Assembly (NCBI GenBank): GCA_037176885.1
Contig: JAWWNJ010000011.1
Location: forward strand, 2,542,001-2,606,000
Source: Favolaschia claudopus
Taxonomy: Eukaryota > Basidiomycota > Agaricomycetes > Agaricales > Mycenaceae
Direction: 5' to 3'
DNA length: 64,000 bases
The notes beneath the pieces are model-generated. The model was not told where the DNA came from. It worked only from the letters and a program-made list of their open reading frames with translations, and ran no database searches. Position numbers and translations under genes: made by a program. Below are positions 20,075 through 32,774 of this stretch, in pieces (within the stretch, counting starts at the first letter, position 1; each line of letters opens with the position of its first letter).

Positions 20075-23000
20075 ATGCCGCTATCGCCAAAAGTGTACAC
20101 CTGGCTATGTGGGTTGTTTGCGAGTCTGGGGAGTATCATCTTCGGGTGCGTCTTCAATTTCTTCTTCTTCTCGCTCGCCTCCGACTGATTCTGGCCTTGA
20201 AAATACAAAGATATGATCTGGGAGTCATCGCCGGAGTGACTCCCGCCACCGACTTCCAACGAATTATGGGCTCGCGGTGGGGGAATGCAAACTTGCAAGG
20301 TCTCGTTGTTAGCATCTTCGGTGCGTTTCCTCCTCCTATCCTAAATCCTTACTCAAACGCTATAGTTCTCGGATGGTGAGACTCAATACCCAGTATCTGA
20401 GACCCATTCTGATTCATCTTGCTGTTGAAAGCTTTTTCGGCATGTTCCCAGTAGCCTATGCAGCGGACTACTTCGGTCGGCGAGTGACGATTCAGCTTGG
20501 GGCAGCTGTATACATGTATGTGCCCTCATCCCTCCTTCCCCTCCCACGATCCAACTAAATACTAAATATCTTGTTACCGTCCAATGCAGCCTGGGCGGCG
20601 CCCTCCAAACCGGCGCTCGAAACATGGACATGATGCTCGCCGGGCGGTTCTTCGCCGGTACGCAAAATCCACCCACCTTTCCCTTATCATTCATCGCATT
20701 CAACATTTCATCTCAAGGCTTCGGCGTCGGAATCATGTCTGACCTCGCCCCGCTCTATCAGGTATGACTCACAATACACCTTCACTCATCCCCTGCAGCT
20801 TGAATCAAATGTGATTGATTGTAGGCTGAAATCGCCCACCCAAGTATTCGCGGGCGGCTCACGACGCTGCAACAGGTACGCTTTGTCCATTTCTTTTTCC
20901 TTCAACGTGTTCACTGAGTACGCGATCAAGTTCATGTTGGGTATCGGCGGTACGCACGCTATCTATCTCTCCCCCGCTCCCCTCTCCCTTCCCTTGCCCA
21001 AGACTTCTTGATTGAACTCAATCTTACTTACTGGCTTAAAGCGTTCGTCGCATCTTGGGTGGTAAGTCTCTTCCTCTTCCTCAATTTCTCCACCCGTACG
21101 ACACCTTTCGGAAAATCAAACTTTGCAGACATACGGCTGCTCCGCCGGGCTCTCCGGCCACGCCGCCGAGTGGAGGATTCCTTTGGGGATTCAGGTACGC
21201 TTTAAATTCACTCACTCCTCCGACGTCGCGTAATTGCACTCATGAACGATTGCATGAAGATTGTCCCCGCCCTCCCTCTGATCTCGTTCATCCTTTTACT
21301 GCCCGAGTCGTGCGTCCCTCCTCTTATTATCCTCCCTGCTTTGTACATTCACATTGAATTCAATCAACACAACTGAAATCAACCACAGACCGCGCTGGCT
21401 CGCCGAGAAAGGCCGCATGGACGACGCCCAACGCACCCTCGCCCGGCTGCACGCAAACGGCAATATCGAGGACCCCTTCGTGCTTGCGCAGATGCAGGAT
21501 ATTAAGGCGGATATTTCGAAGGCGAAGGATATTGGTGAGGCCAGGTGCGTCTCCGTTTATATATTTATGACAAGGGGGAGAATCGAGCTGATGCTTAATT
21601 ATTTAGTTGGAGCGAATTATTCACGGTGCCGAGTAATTTTAGGCGGTTGAGTCTTGGGTATGTATGGCGGCTTTCATGGCAATTTCATCTTTATGTTGGA
21701 TTGGTGTTGACATGGGATTATGGGATGTAGGTATATCCTCCAGTTCTCCGTCCAGATGACGGGTGTTAGCGCGATTCAATATTTCTCTACGACGGTGCGT
21801 TCTCCCTCCTACTCCTCATCTCTATCTCTGATATGAATCTCTATTTCTGCTGCAGATATTCAAAACCGTGCGTCCCTCTCCCTCTCTCCTCCATGACTTT
21901 CCCTCCTGCTCCTCCCCACCCACCCTCACCCTCCCTTTCTCAGATGGGCTTCACCGCAACCCGCATCCTCCTCTTCCAATCCATCAACAGCATCATCGCC
22001 CTCATCGGCGAAGCCGCCTGCGTCATCTGGATCGACTCCACCGGGCGCAGGATGCCCATGATTGTGGGCAACGTCGCGTCGGGGTTGTCGTTTGTGGTGG
22101 GGAGTATTTTGATGGCGAGGTATCCGGGTGAAGTGCATAAGTGAGTGTTATTTCTTTGTATTTTTACTTCGCCGTGATGTAAGATTTGTTGATGAAATTT
22201 AAATTTAGCAATGCGGTATGTGACGATGCTATGGTGCGAGTGCGCAATGTGTTGACTGGGGGCTTTTGCGCAGGCTCATTATGTGAGTTTTGATTCCGGT
22301 GTCTGTTCAGTCTTCAAATGACGAGGATGTTGTAGATTTTCATTCGTAAGAGATTCGCCTTTCACCGTGAACGAAGTTGACCTCTCAATCCCTCCTCATT
22401 CAATGACAAACAGTAACGTCAGTTCTTCCTTCTCTTTGAGCTCATGTATCAAAGCCACTGCTGACCATCCTGCGATTCTCAGCACCTGGGTATTTAACTT
22501 CTTCTTTAGCGCCTGTATCGGGCCGCTTTCGTGGGCGTACCCAGCGGAGATCTAGTCAGTCTTCTCTTCTCTTTTTCTCCGCTGTTCATTATTATTGTGA
22601 TTATCTTGGATGGCTGCTGATATTGTTTCATTCCTTCCAGCTCGACGCGAACCCGAGCAAAAGCGACGGCGATTACGAGTTCGGGCTCTTGGATATCCAA
22701 CTTGTGAGCGGTTCCTGATCATTATGTCTATGTCTTCGCGACGTCTGAGGGCACACATTCCAGCTTCATCGCTCAAGTCACGTCGCCGGCGTTTCTGCAT
22801 ATTGGCTGGAAGTATGTGTTGCTTCGTCTCATAGCTATCGGGACAGCAGCTAACTGGATTACTATTGCTATGCAGATACTATCTCGTCTTCGCTATCTGC
22901 GGACATACCAAGTTCGTTAATCAACATTCTCTACTGGCTGTATCTTGAACTGTTACGCACAGCGCATTGTTTATCTGGGCATTCTATCCTGTGCGATACT

Positions 23001-23373
23001 CCTACTTGAACTTCCATTCCCGATGCATTCTAATTTGTCTGTCACGCTAGGAAACTACAGGTCGTCGTCTAGAGGGTCTGTCTCCCTCCTTTGCTCACGC
23101 TCAAATACTCATGAGTAAATCCGCAGAGATGGACGCGTTATTCGAAAACGCACCCCTCCTCATCCCCGGCTCGGCATACGCGAAAGTGGGAGACCACCGT
23201 GCGGCCGAGAGGGAGCTTCGACAAGGTTCGTCTGTCATTTTATTTGTTCCTTTCCGTGTCAATGCTGATATTGGTGACCGGAAGGAACGTTCCGGCCTGG
23301 AGATCTCACGGAGAATACTGCTCCGTTGGCAGATGAGGAGGAGGGGAAAGGGAGTACGGAGAAAGCTGAGTAG
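20075..23373 (+). CDS. MFS sugar-type transporter with many micro-exons
   Basis: A twelve-helix sugar/H+ symporter-type carrier of the plasma membrane. Signatures in order: YDLGVIAGV, DYFGRRVTIQLGA, GRFFAGFGVGIMSDLAPLYQ, AEIAHPSIRGRLTTLQQ, PESPRWLAEKGR, SVQMTGVSAIQYFST, WIDSTGRRMPMIVG, SWAYPAEIYSTRTRAKATA and FYPETTGRRLEEMDALFENA. The start MPLSPKVYTWLCGLFASLGS gives a short N-terminus before helix 1. The stop follows GKGSTEKAE. The gene has about 26 exons in 3.3 kb. Phase requires exons of 10 nt (20366-20375), 12 nt (21856-21867), 7 nt (22209-22215), 9 nt (22274-22282), 10 nt (22336-22345) and probably 4 nt (22414-22417). The substrate is unknown. The adjacent GH51 gene makes a pentose plausible, by inference. 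Confidence 0.88.
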
Positions 23374-24755
23374 GAGACGTCGAACATGTGTATGATTAAA
23401 AATTCAGCTTTATGTTCGTGAGATACTGAGAGGGCCAATATTGGAATTCAATTCAATGCAGTCTCGTAGCGAAGGATACCCTCGACCAACGCGACAAAAA
23501 ACGCGTCGCGCGTAACAACACACGACAGCATGTGACCGTGTTTACCTTGACGGGATCATTTCCACGGACACGTGCCTTCTGACCTCCCCGTTTGCGAGTT
23601 GCCTTCGTCCACCACGGTGCTGGCTTGTCTCGCTTTCAAATAGCTGAAACGCGTTCACCCGGCGTCTTTATGACAGAACCTAGCTTGATCTGCACCAAAC
23701 CTTCGTTTCCCAAGTGGGAATCCATCTCTGATTCTCTGCATGCCATGCGCCTCTATGCTTGCTCTATGCTACCATTGCTACCTGGAACGCGGGCCGCGTC
23801 ACCCCGATAAAAGAACTGATCAGCAACAAATCGCTGCTTTCGTATTTTCTCCAGCACAGTGTACTCTATCCGGTAGCTCAATTGGCACGCAGGTGTCCGC
23901 GCGCGCTGGACGACATCCAGAATTTCGGTACCGCGAAGCATCTCCCGTATGTCACCGTGTTACTCCCAAGTATACCCCACCTTACTTCTTTCTACAGCCT
24001 GCATGAGCCGTCATAATCAAACCATTGGCTTTGTGACGATTTGCGCGTTGTGGCCGTTTCTTTTTGGCTTGGTCCCCCACACAGCAATACATCAACCTCT
24101 TCCCGGTCCCGAGTTCCAGCGTCTTCTACTAGTACCAAGCGCAATCGGGCCATATGTTCTCACGAACTCCTACGAAGCTTCAGGTAGAACAGTTTTCGGC
24201 GTCTTTCCTGACTGTTGCTGAAATCTCAGCCAGGCGTACGGTAATGGCATCGTCTCGTGCTGTATATTCTGCTACATACTGCCAGCACATATCGATACTT
24301 GGTACGTTCGTCTACACGGCCACATATTCTAGCGGTACGCTATGATCAAACGAATGTTGACTTCCTACCTTCACTTAGCTGAGACGTTACTTCTTGTACC
24401 CAGACAGCGGATTTCATTTAGAGAAGTCGCAGCATTCCACGAATCACGCCAACTCGCCATGCAGATGTTTAGAAGCGCAATTCTACTTGCTGAAAACCTA
24501 CATGTTTTACCCCCGTTCCATCGGCTGATCATCGCAAAACAGATACTCCACTGCAGGTAGCTCACACCTACTCCAATTCCCCTCACTACCCTCTCTCGAT
24601 TTCCCACTACGGTACCGCTGGCACTGATTGGTTGACAACCTTATCAGACAGAGCTCGATTGGCCAGCTGCGCTATCATGGCCTCAGCTTCCAGAGTATTT
24701 AAATGTCACTTGATATACATGGTTCCAGAGACTTGCTGTCTTGCTCCATCTCAAC
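23374..24755. other. Intergenic stretch without a convincing gene
   Basis: Contains several short open frames. One reads VAFVHHGAGLSRFQIAE near 23590, faintly like an alpha/beta-hydrolase start, but no continuation with a nucleophile elbow could be assembled. Confidence 0.35.
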
Positions 24756-27589
24756 ATGAGTAACCGTACCAGCAACGACAAGCATATCGACGAAAAGGTG
24801 GAATACGACTCGAAAGGCACCGCTCACGATGTCTCTGTATCCGTCGAGAACGTGGACACCGGTGCTATCGTCGCCGCCGGAGTAGACTCCGCTCAACTGG
24901 ACCCCGCTGAAGCTATCAGAATCCGGTGAGTAGCAGACTCGACTCGTTGAGTACCCGTTTGACCGAGAATTGCAGCAAGAAAATCGATCGTCACATCCTG
25001 CCCTTGATGTGTGGTACGTCCCTTGCATTCTCGTCCTCCTGCTACCGCTGCTCATGCAAGGTTTTTCAGTTCTGTACTGGTACGCAGACCACTCTCATCT
25101 GATTTTCATCATTTCTAATACGCGACACACCATAGGGTCCAGTTCATGGGTACGGCTCATCTTCCGTTGTTGATAGAGTAGAGTCCCGGACGCTTTGCAG
25201 ATAAAACAACCCTCGGAAATGCAGCTATCCTCGGAATCAAGTAAGTGATGCACCCCAACGCTTTGGTCCATTCATCTTCGCTCACTTCCTTTCAAATTGT
25301 ATCTATCAGGCAAGGAGCACATCTGACCACAGACCAGTAAGCCGCTCATTCCTACCCGTAATTCTGGGTATTGACATTTATCGATCATAGGTACAACTGG
25401 TGAGTCTTCGGTCGCCTTCTCTTCACAGGACATCGAAGCTCAGCTTCCACCAACGAGGCTGGGCACAATCTTCTATCTATCCTATCTGGTTATGCAATTT
25501 CCGCAGAATTTGGCGTTGCAGCGGTTCCCGATTGCTAAATGGATGAGGTTAGTTCTTCGTTATGAAACCGCATATGCCTTCGTTCGCCGCTTCTTACGAG
25601 GCACGTTCAATAGCTTCAACGTCTTCCTTTGGGCTGTTTCTCTGTGCTGCCATGCTGCGTGCCACAACTTCGCTGGCTTGATGGTCGTGAGAACTCTTCT
25701 CGGCGCATGTGAAGGGTACGCTCATCTCCGTCCTTGCTCCAAATGCTTACTTATTCGGCTTTGCAGAACGATGACCGCCGGGTACGATGAATCAATCCTG
25801 ATTAGGACTGCCGCAGCTCAAGTTACATTCGTCTAGTTTTCTTTTCGTAACAGCCATGTTTTACACCCGCAAGGAACAAGGCATTCGCGTGGGGTATTGG
25901 TGTAGGTCATCTTTCGCATCTCGTTTTTCACGAGTACTGAAACGGTCTGTAGTCTTTATGAATGGTTTTGGTAAGGCTCACTACATGTGTACCGTCGCGA
26001 TTCCGTTCGGAATGCTGACTTTTGACACAAGCATCCATCATCTCCGGTTTTCTGAGTTTCGGTACGGCGCATATCGAGACAGGCAGAATTGCTCCGTGGC
26101 AATGGCTAATGCTCATCACCGGAATCATGACCTTGATAACTGCGGTGTGCTTTTGGTGGGTGTCATTGAATCTCTGAAAAGACTGGTACTGGTTTATTGA
26201 CTTTTCGCTCTCCCCGTCGGAAAGGTTCTTCTTCCCCGATTCGCCCACTACCGCATGGTTCCTGACCCCTCATGAACGTCAACTTGCTGTTTTACGCATT
26301 AAGGTGGTTTCATAGAACTCCTTCTCGACTGAAACCCTCACCAGAACCGTCTATCGACAGGAGAACCAAACTGGAATTGAGAATAAACATTTCAAGAAGG
26401 AACAGTACGTGCTCGAATGTTTCAGGTGGGCGTATTCTGAGTTCTCTGATATTTGTGTAGGATGTTTGAAGCTTTGAGAGACCGCAAGACTTGGCTGTTT
26501 GCTGCGTTTTCTGCCGTTACTCAGGTTCCTAATAGGTAAGCGCAACCCGGACAACATTTTCTTTTTATTCTCGGAACTAATAGTCACCGCCAAACCGAAC
26601 AGTCTGTCGTAAGTGCCGATTTGCTGGATTTGTCATTTGCCAACGTTCAAGTTCGATCCAATAGGAATCAAAGACCGCTCATCATCAACTCATTTGGATT
26701 CACCGTTCTTCAAACAACCCTTCTCACCTGCGTCGACGGTCTCATATCCATCATAACCATTCTCGTTGGTGTTCACGTTGCGGCAAGAACGAACCAACGC
26801 GGAATCACCGCGTGTCTCTGGAAGTTGCCGAATTTGCTCGGCGGTATTCTCATCATGACGCTTCCCTGGAGCAATAAGATTGGGCTGTTGTGTGCGCTTT
26901 GGGTGTCTGGTACGTTGGATGCAATTTCTAAATTGATTTCGTCTCGAATTGATGGACGGCTTTGTGATGCAGGTCTCGGCACTACTGCGTTCGGTCGGGC
27001 TACATTTCACTTTTCTTTTACTACTGCTGACACACACACGCAGTGATTGTTATTGCATGGCTTACTTCCGTCACTGCGGGACATACCAAGCGCGTTACCA
27101 ACAACGCCATTCTGCTTATCGCCTATGTACGATATCCCAACCGTTTTTGAGAGTGATCATTAACAAAAGAGTTAGTGCGTCGGGAATGCAGTCGGACCAT
27201 TCATGTGGAAGGTAGATTTTCGCTTTCGCGAAGTCCGAGACACTAACACGATATGACGCCCTCATTGCAGGACGAATATAAACCCCGCAATCGCGTTCCG
27301 TGGGCCATCATCAATTGCTGCTTCATTGCGGACATGATCCTCATATTGCTCATTCGCTGGGAGCTTTCGGCCGAAAACAAGAGGCGCGACCGTGAGGCGC
27401 CTTCGGATGAGTACGACAATGTTTACATTGAGCGCATCTCGCCCGATGGCGTGCCGGAAAAGGTTAAGGTGGACAAGGTTAGTCGAAACTCCTTTCATCA
27501 AGGATTGTTTGACGATTCGATTTTTCGATTCTCAGGAGTTTTTGGACCTTACAGACGGACAGAACCGTGACTTCAGATATGTGTTGTAG
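24756..27589 (+). CDS. Allantoate-permease-like MFS transporter (Dal5/anion:cation symporter family), copy 1
   Basis: Starts MSNRTSNDKHIDEKVEYDS and has a hydrophilic N-terminal tail of about 55 residues. Family blocks follow: KKIDRHILPLMC, WVQFMDKTTLGNAAILGIKQ, QYNWLGTIFYLSYLVMQFPQ, RTLLGACEG, MFYTRKEQGIRVGYW, SFGTAHIETGRIAPWQWLML, FFFPDSPTTAWFLTPHERQL, ITACLWKLPNLLGGILIMTL and SVTAGHTKRVTNNAILLIAY. The acidic C-terminus ends DGQNRDFRYVL. These carriers take up anionic organic compounds such as allantoate, nicotinate or pantothenate with protons; the substrate is not predictable. Micro-exons of 10 nt (25070-25079), 14 nt (25136-25149) and 9 nt (25391-25399) are required by phase. The paralogue at 32775-35546 lies in the opposite orientation. 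Confidence 0.85.
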
Positions 27590-27740
27590 TGTGAGTGCAT
27601 ACTCACCCCATCGGATCCATGCGTGGCTGGGTTCAACCCCATGTCACCTTGGACGACCTTCGGCTTTTACGAAGCTGGGTATCTGGAAAGCGCATAATGG
27701 CTACGTTAAGTTATCTGTTGTGATTGTACATAGCTAAGTA

Positions 27741-30512
27741 TCATTGAGAACACTCCGAGTAGTATCTCGAGCTTTCATCACCTAGTTCTATGTACACTGA
27801 AGCTGGTCTACCTTGCTGATCTTCTAATGCAGATACTATTTGGCGAATCTTCTCATGAGCCGCTGGTATCCGATTGTGGCCAATTTCTCCCAGGGAATGG
27901 AACGCTTCAAGCAGAAATTTGACAGCATTCTCGTCGTCTAGAAACTCGATAGCATTTGGCCCGCCTTCTTGTAGTGCAGTCGGCGCAACATCCTGCCGCG
28001 TTTGAGTGTAAATGGCCAACATTTTCGATGAAACGAGTTCCTCCAGCATCTCATCCCGCAATGATATGTCTTGGTAGGAAGTCATATCGTGGATGACCCG
28101 GGCGAATTGACGCTGATAGAATGGTCGAATCGAGCCATGTGGTTCAACAGCTGTGATGAAAGCCAGAGTTTCACGAGCCATGTATGGTGCATCCGAACGA
28201 CAATTCTCGAGAAAGTTGCAAACATTCAACAAGCGTGCCTCAGCCTGTAGATCTGGGTGCATGCCTGATGGCTTAGCCGAGTCTATCTCCTCCTTCAAAG
28301 GGGTTAGAGGATGAATCTGGCATGCCTTGTCCCCCTTTTTGCAAAGCCACATTGCGTCGATGGTTGAGCCTGAGCAGGACTGTAAACAATGGTACTGGAG
28401 CAGCGCTGCGATGGAGACTATCAGTGGACATGCGGAAGATTCATCCACACGATCAATCATGTCTGCGAAGCCATCTACATCCCCTCGTTTTCTTGTGTCT
28501 CCGTAATCAAATCCGCGTGAAAATCTGAGCAGTCGATGGGCCGCCATCAACACACTCGTTTCCGTATTGTTCGGGTTTCCACACGGTAGAGTTGTTCGAA
28601 GACTCGATAATAAAAGATCTCTGCATCCACGTAGGGAATGGTAGACCGCTTCTGGACTGTTTCGAGTGTTGATATAAGTTGCCACATGTTTAATGAAACT
28701 TCGGTTTTGCTTCCCAACACAAGATCGGAGGGACCAGAAAGGGAAGAGAACGCCAAGTATCGCATCGAATCCCTGAACCGAGGGATCACTGAAATTTGTT
28801 GAATGTCGAACGAGTAAGTTTTCGAACATCAGTTCCATTATTATAGCTCGAATCCGTAGTCAGGAATTTGCAACGATATTTCGCTGCTCAGGCGATTCCA
28901 CGTGAGCTCGAATTGATAGGGGAGCTCATCGAGGTTGACACAGTTGCCGAGAAATTGTGCAGCGATATCGAACGACTTGTGTCCGAGAGAATGCGTCATA
29001 GAACGGAGCTGAGCGATGGTGTTCTCGGCCCATTGAAGCGCGGAGGCTGCATCCCTGAATATACCTGGCGGGTACGGCCATCGAGGGAGGAAGATTCGCA
29101 AATGCTCGATTGCCTGGGACAGTGCAGCAGCTTTTGGACAGCGCACAGGTGAAAATTCGAGCATGTCGATAGCTTTGTTGATCCAACCCATGCGAGAGCA
29201 AAGTCGGCTCCGCATGACAAGGGCAAATGCAGATGTAGAGTAATGTCGGAGAGAAGGGTCTTGTTGAATGAAATCCGAAAATAGATGTGTTTCTTGGATA
29301 AAGTAGAAAGGCTGTGGGTGGGAAGAGCTTTCTGCCAGCTGTGCGATAGCCCACATCGCCTTCAAACAAGAAGTTATTCTGCGGGTTTGGACGGAGGAGG
29401 GAAGGAGGCCTGTGTCGGACATTCGGATGAGGTTTGCCATACGCGCACCAAGCTGCAACTCGGAATCGTTGAGAAGAAGTCGGATACGGTCATCATAAAC
29501 GTATCGCCGACGATTCGCAGAGTCGTGGATGAGGTCCGGGATGCCTTCGAGGAAGGGTTCCAACGCGCCATCGTCGGTCAGCGACTTCAATGTCCAACAG
29601 AGAGCCCGCGTGTCACGTTCAGTTCTCTCTGGAGAGTCTACAACGGCCTTCACGGTCATTCGGTGAACCAATCCGTCGCATGCGACAGCCTGAGCTGCTT
29701 CGCCCGAGCTATCTTCGTGCTGGATATGGTGCAGGAACAGACGGATAATTCCCCGTGCACACCATGCCAAACTCGACACGGGGGTCCAATACGGACAGTC
29801 CGAGTGAAAAATCGGCAAGACAGTGGCGAAAATGTAGACGGAAGCCACCAATGTGAGAAACGTGGCGACTAGGGCGGTGAGGACGGCGTGGATGGGGTAG
29901 AGGAAGGCGACCAAACCGGCGAAGAACAGGAAAAGCGCGCAATGAAGGAGAAGGGGGACGAGCTCCACAATTACGTGCATTTGGAATCTTTTGAGCCCGT
30001 AATAAAGATACGAGAAAAGTCGAGCACGAATGATGGGAGATGAACGCATTTCTGTCTTTTGAATAAAATTGCGCGCCCATTGTTCGACGAGGGTGGCAAC
30101 AAGAGCGGAGGATAGACTGAGTCCAAGACTAAGGAACCAGAGGGAGTTGCATAGCACGGAGCTCGGCGGCGGAATGAATTCTGGTGCGGGGATGTCTGCC
30201 AAAGTGTTTCCGCTCGTCGAATTGGAAATTGTTCGCGAGATTTGTTGTAGTACCAAGAGGGTATTTTGCCCGATATCAGGACTCAGCGTCTTGTAGCTTT
30301 CGATGATAAACGCTGTCAAGATCGTGGAGAATAAGCCAGCCTGTGGGATCGAATACGAATCACGAAAAGGTCAGACAAACCAGGAAGCGACGTACAAATA
30401 TTAAGAGACCCTCCATATCACTTCTCCAGCTATTTATCAGAGCTTTGTCGTATCTTTCAGCTTCAGAAATATAGATTGACCAAATCTTCACACCGGCTGC
30501 TTCATCGCTCAT
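27741..30512 (-). pseudogene. DUF6535 membrane protein, apparently frameshifted
   Basis: Exon 1 is 30512-30396 (39 aa, WSIYISEAERYDKALINSWR). Exon 2 begins at 30340 with AGLFSTILTAFIIESYKTL, the hallmark of basidiomycete DUF6535 proteins. Helices follow near LCNSLWFLSLGLSLSSALVA, LVPLLLHCALFLFFAGLVAF and LTALVATFLTLVASVYIFA. This frame stops at 28841-28843 after SLQIPDYGFEL. Two bases later a second frame opens (MELMFENLLVRH, 28838-27741, 365 aa) that reads as a plausible continuation of the C-terminal helical region. A single indel in the GAGCTATAATAATGG stretch would join them. It could also be a sequencing error, or two genes with stop-start coupling. DUF6535 function is unknown; the families are large and expand in agaricomycetes. 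Confidence 0.7.
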
Positions 30513-31529
30513 TGAATGGGCTACGTGGTCCTTAGTTTGAGTTCAAACGATAACATGACCGGAATTCAGGCGTACCCTGATGCATACTGGTGGGATTGGG
30601 AGGCATAGTAGTGGCGAGTGTGGTGAGAAGTGTGGCTCACTGGGAGCAAGAGATTCAGAAGTCCCATTGACCGTCTCGCACGATGGACTCGGATCTTCTT
30701 ATGGCTGTATGCCGTGTTGATATGTATAGAGGTGAACTTTGCTGCCTTCCCAGGTTTTCAGTTGACCCATCTTTAAAGTTTGCTCCCATTATGATTATCT
30801 GTTAGACTTGTAGAAGACACTCCAAGTCTCCCTGCCTTGAACCTTCGGACAGCTGGGATGTCCCAAGGCTGTCTAGAGGATTCGGCGCAAATCGTTTCGA
30901 ATCCAGATTCTCCGTACACGTCTGGGCTCTGCCGGGTGCCGCAAGACAGCTTGAAGAAGGGACGGTTGAGGGACGGCAACAGCGAGATGGTCGGCAAGAG
31001 CAACCATGATCGTGCCGGAGTTTGCTTATGTCTGCCCATCAGTGGCAGTGCATCACTCCTCCACCAAATCACCTTTGTCCTCGACGTGGCCGACGACGAG
31101 CTTGAACTGGCTGAATCGGCTCTGCAGTCCTGACCTGGACCTCTAGTCCTCCACTCTACCCTTGGCTTCAGTAGTAGAACTGTTGATGGCGGCGTGAGGG
31201 GCACGAGCTGAGGTTTCATGATCTTCCTGGAATCTGAGGCGAACCGGGGCCAACAGGCAGCAATTATTCGTAGCTCTGGAAATTCTTCGACGGTTGTCGA
31301 AATCTCAAACTTGAATTAACCTGGCTAAGGCTCGGACGGCCTTAAGCATTCTAGTCCTGCTACGTGTCTACCTGCTGTCTCTCTCTCTTCATCATGCGAC
31401 CAGTCAAGGAAGAATCGTGTTTGAAGTCACATTTGAGTACGTTACATCGGCTTTCGTAGTGGTACACATTATTATTGATAATCGCAGGGCAGTCATATTT
31501 TCGTCGTCGTTCATCGCGTCTTTGTCAAT
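30513..31529. other. Intergenic stretch without a recognised gene
   Basis: Opposite-strand open frames of about 150 and 98 codons overlap at 30773-31219; neither has a known motif or splice logic. Confidence 0.4.
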
Positions 31530-32248
31530 TCAAACCGCTGGAGCGGTAGTGGTCGTTGCACCATTCGTCCCCGGCGCATATCCAGCCCCGCCGGGCGCAG
31601 TCGTCGTTGGCGCATTTGTCGCCGGATACCCCGCCTTCTCCGGCCTCGTCGCATGCCCAGCCCCAGGCCCTCCATACGTCGACACACCGATCGCACTATA
31701 TTCCATCAACGCCAACACCTTCGCCAGCGTCAACAGCCCAAACACCGTGAACGCAACACCGACGATAGCGAGGAGGATGCGGCCTTGGTGGGTGAATCCC
31801 GCCGCGGCGTGCGTGGGCCATGTGTGGGCAGCGATGGCGGCGCCGACGAGCCACATGATCCAGAGGACGATGTTGCCTGAGGATTCGTGGTGTAGGCCGC
31901 CGAAGCGGCCGGGGAAGCGGGAGTGCGGGGTGTTGGCGGTGCCCGGGGCGGTATTTCGTGTATCGAGTCCGGGAGCGCTGCGGTGGAATATGAGGGTGAG
32001 GGGGACCCAGAGGATGGTCAGGATGGAGGTGACAAGGAGTTCCGCTACTATGGATTCTGGACGGACATCATCGAGTAAGCACTTCTGGTTTCCTTGTGAC
32101 GAAGGACGTTGTGCGTACCGTGTGTGCTGAAATTCTTCCGCGTGAAGTGAATACGTGTCGCCGTCAATCCGAGCTCAGCAACGGACAGTGCCCAGATGAG
32201 CAAATAGAGCGCTCGACGATGGGGCACGTAGGAGTAATTGTGAAACAT
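31530..32248 (-). CDS. MARVEL-like four-helix membrane protein
   Basis: Two exons: 32248-32119 and 32056-31530, giving 218 aa. Four hydrophobic segments are visible: ALYLLIWALSVAELGLTATR, AELLVTSILTILWVPLTLIF, NIVLWIMWLVGAAIAAHTWP and LLAIVGVAFTVFGLLTLAKV. The spacing, with the first helix running into TRIHFTRKN and a long second loop, matches fungal MARVEL-domain proteins, which sit in plasma-membrane or vesicle membranes. The C-terminal tail of about 50 aa is rich in Gly/Ala/Thr/Pro and is exposed. The assignment rests on topology more than on strict motifs. It lies between the DUF6535 gene and the second permease copy, all on the minus strand. Confidence 0.7.
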
Positions 32249-32774
32249 CTTATCAGGGTATGTACTCCGGGGGAGGTGTGCAGTAGGCTGAAAGTTCGTG
32301 AACGAGAACGAGTGGGAGTGGTGAGAGCGGACATTCAAGGTGCTTATATACCCGCCAAAGAGATGACGCAAAGTTGAGTCCTTTCGTTATAATAAGGCTC
32401 ATTTCTCACTAAAGTCACTTCGAGGCTCTTCGAGAATCGTACCAACCAGTAGGTAGCTCGGATGCTTTCATCATAGATGATTCAACCTTTGACCAATGAC
32501 CGACGAAGACGGTCAGGATGACGGAAGGGACTCGGAATTAGACGGCCAACGGCGACTGTGAACGACGGGCGGAACTTCGAAGCCTAACTTTAAATTGTGC
32601 GGTGAGAAATGCGGAGGTGCGAAGCAGCACGGTGGGTATTGTGGGTGGTGGGGCTGCCGGAAGTCGGCGTGGTTCGGAATGTCGGTTCAACACGAGGCCG
32701 GCCGTAGGGAGTCAGCAGGAGCAGCAGAATAAGATTCAAAAGCAAGTGAGTAAGCACGACCGAGTTTGCCCGAA
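32249..32774. other. Intergenic stretch without a recognised gene
   Basis: Nothing recognised; contains the 3' flank of the second permease copy and the promoter of the MARVEL-like gene. Confidence 0.4.

Noticed and set aside
23592..23810. Alpha/beta-hydrolase fragment (VAFVHHGAGLSRF)
   Set aside because: No nucleophile motif or continuing exon could be found on the strand.
23870..23945. A-box-like TAGCTCAATTGGC, suggesting a tRNA gene
   Set aside because: No B-box/T-arm follows at the right distance and the ends do not pair.
30773..31219. 148-codon minus-strand frame
   Set aside because: No domain, no signal, overlapped by a 98-codon opposite frame; composition suggests chance.
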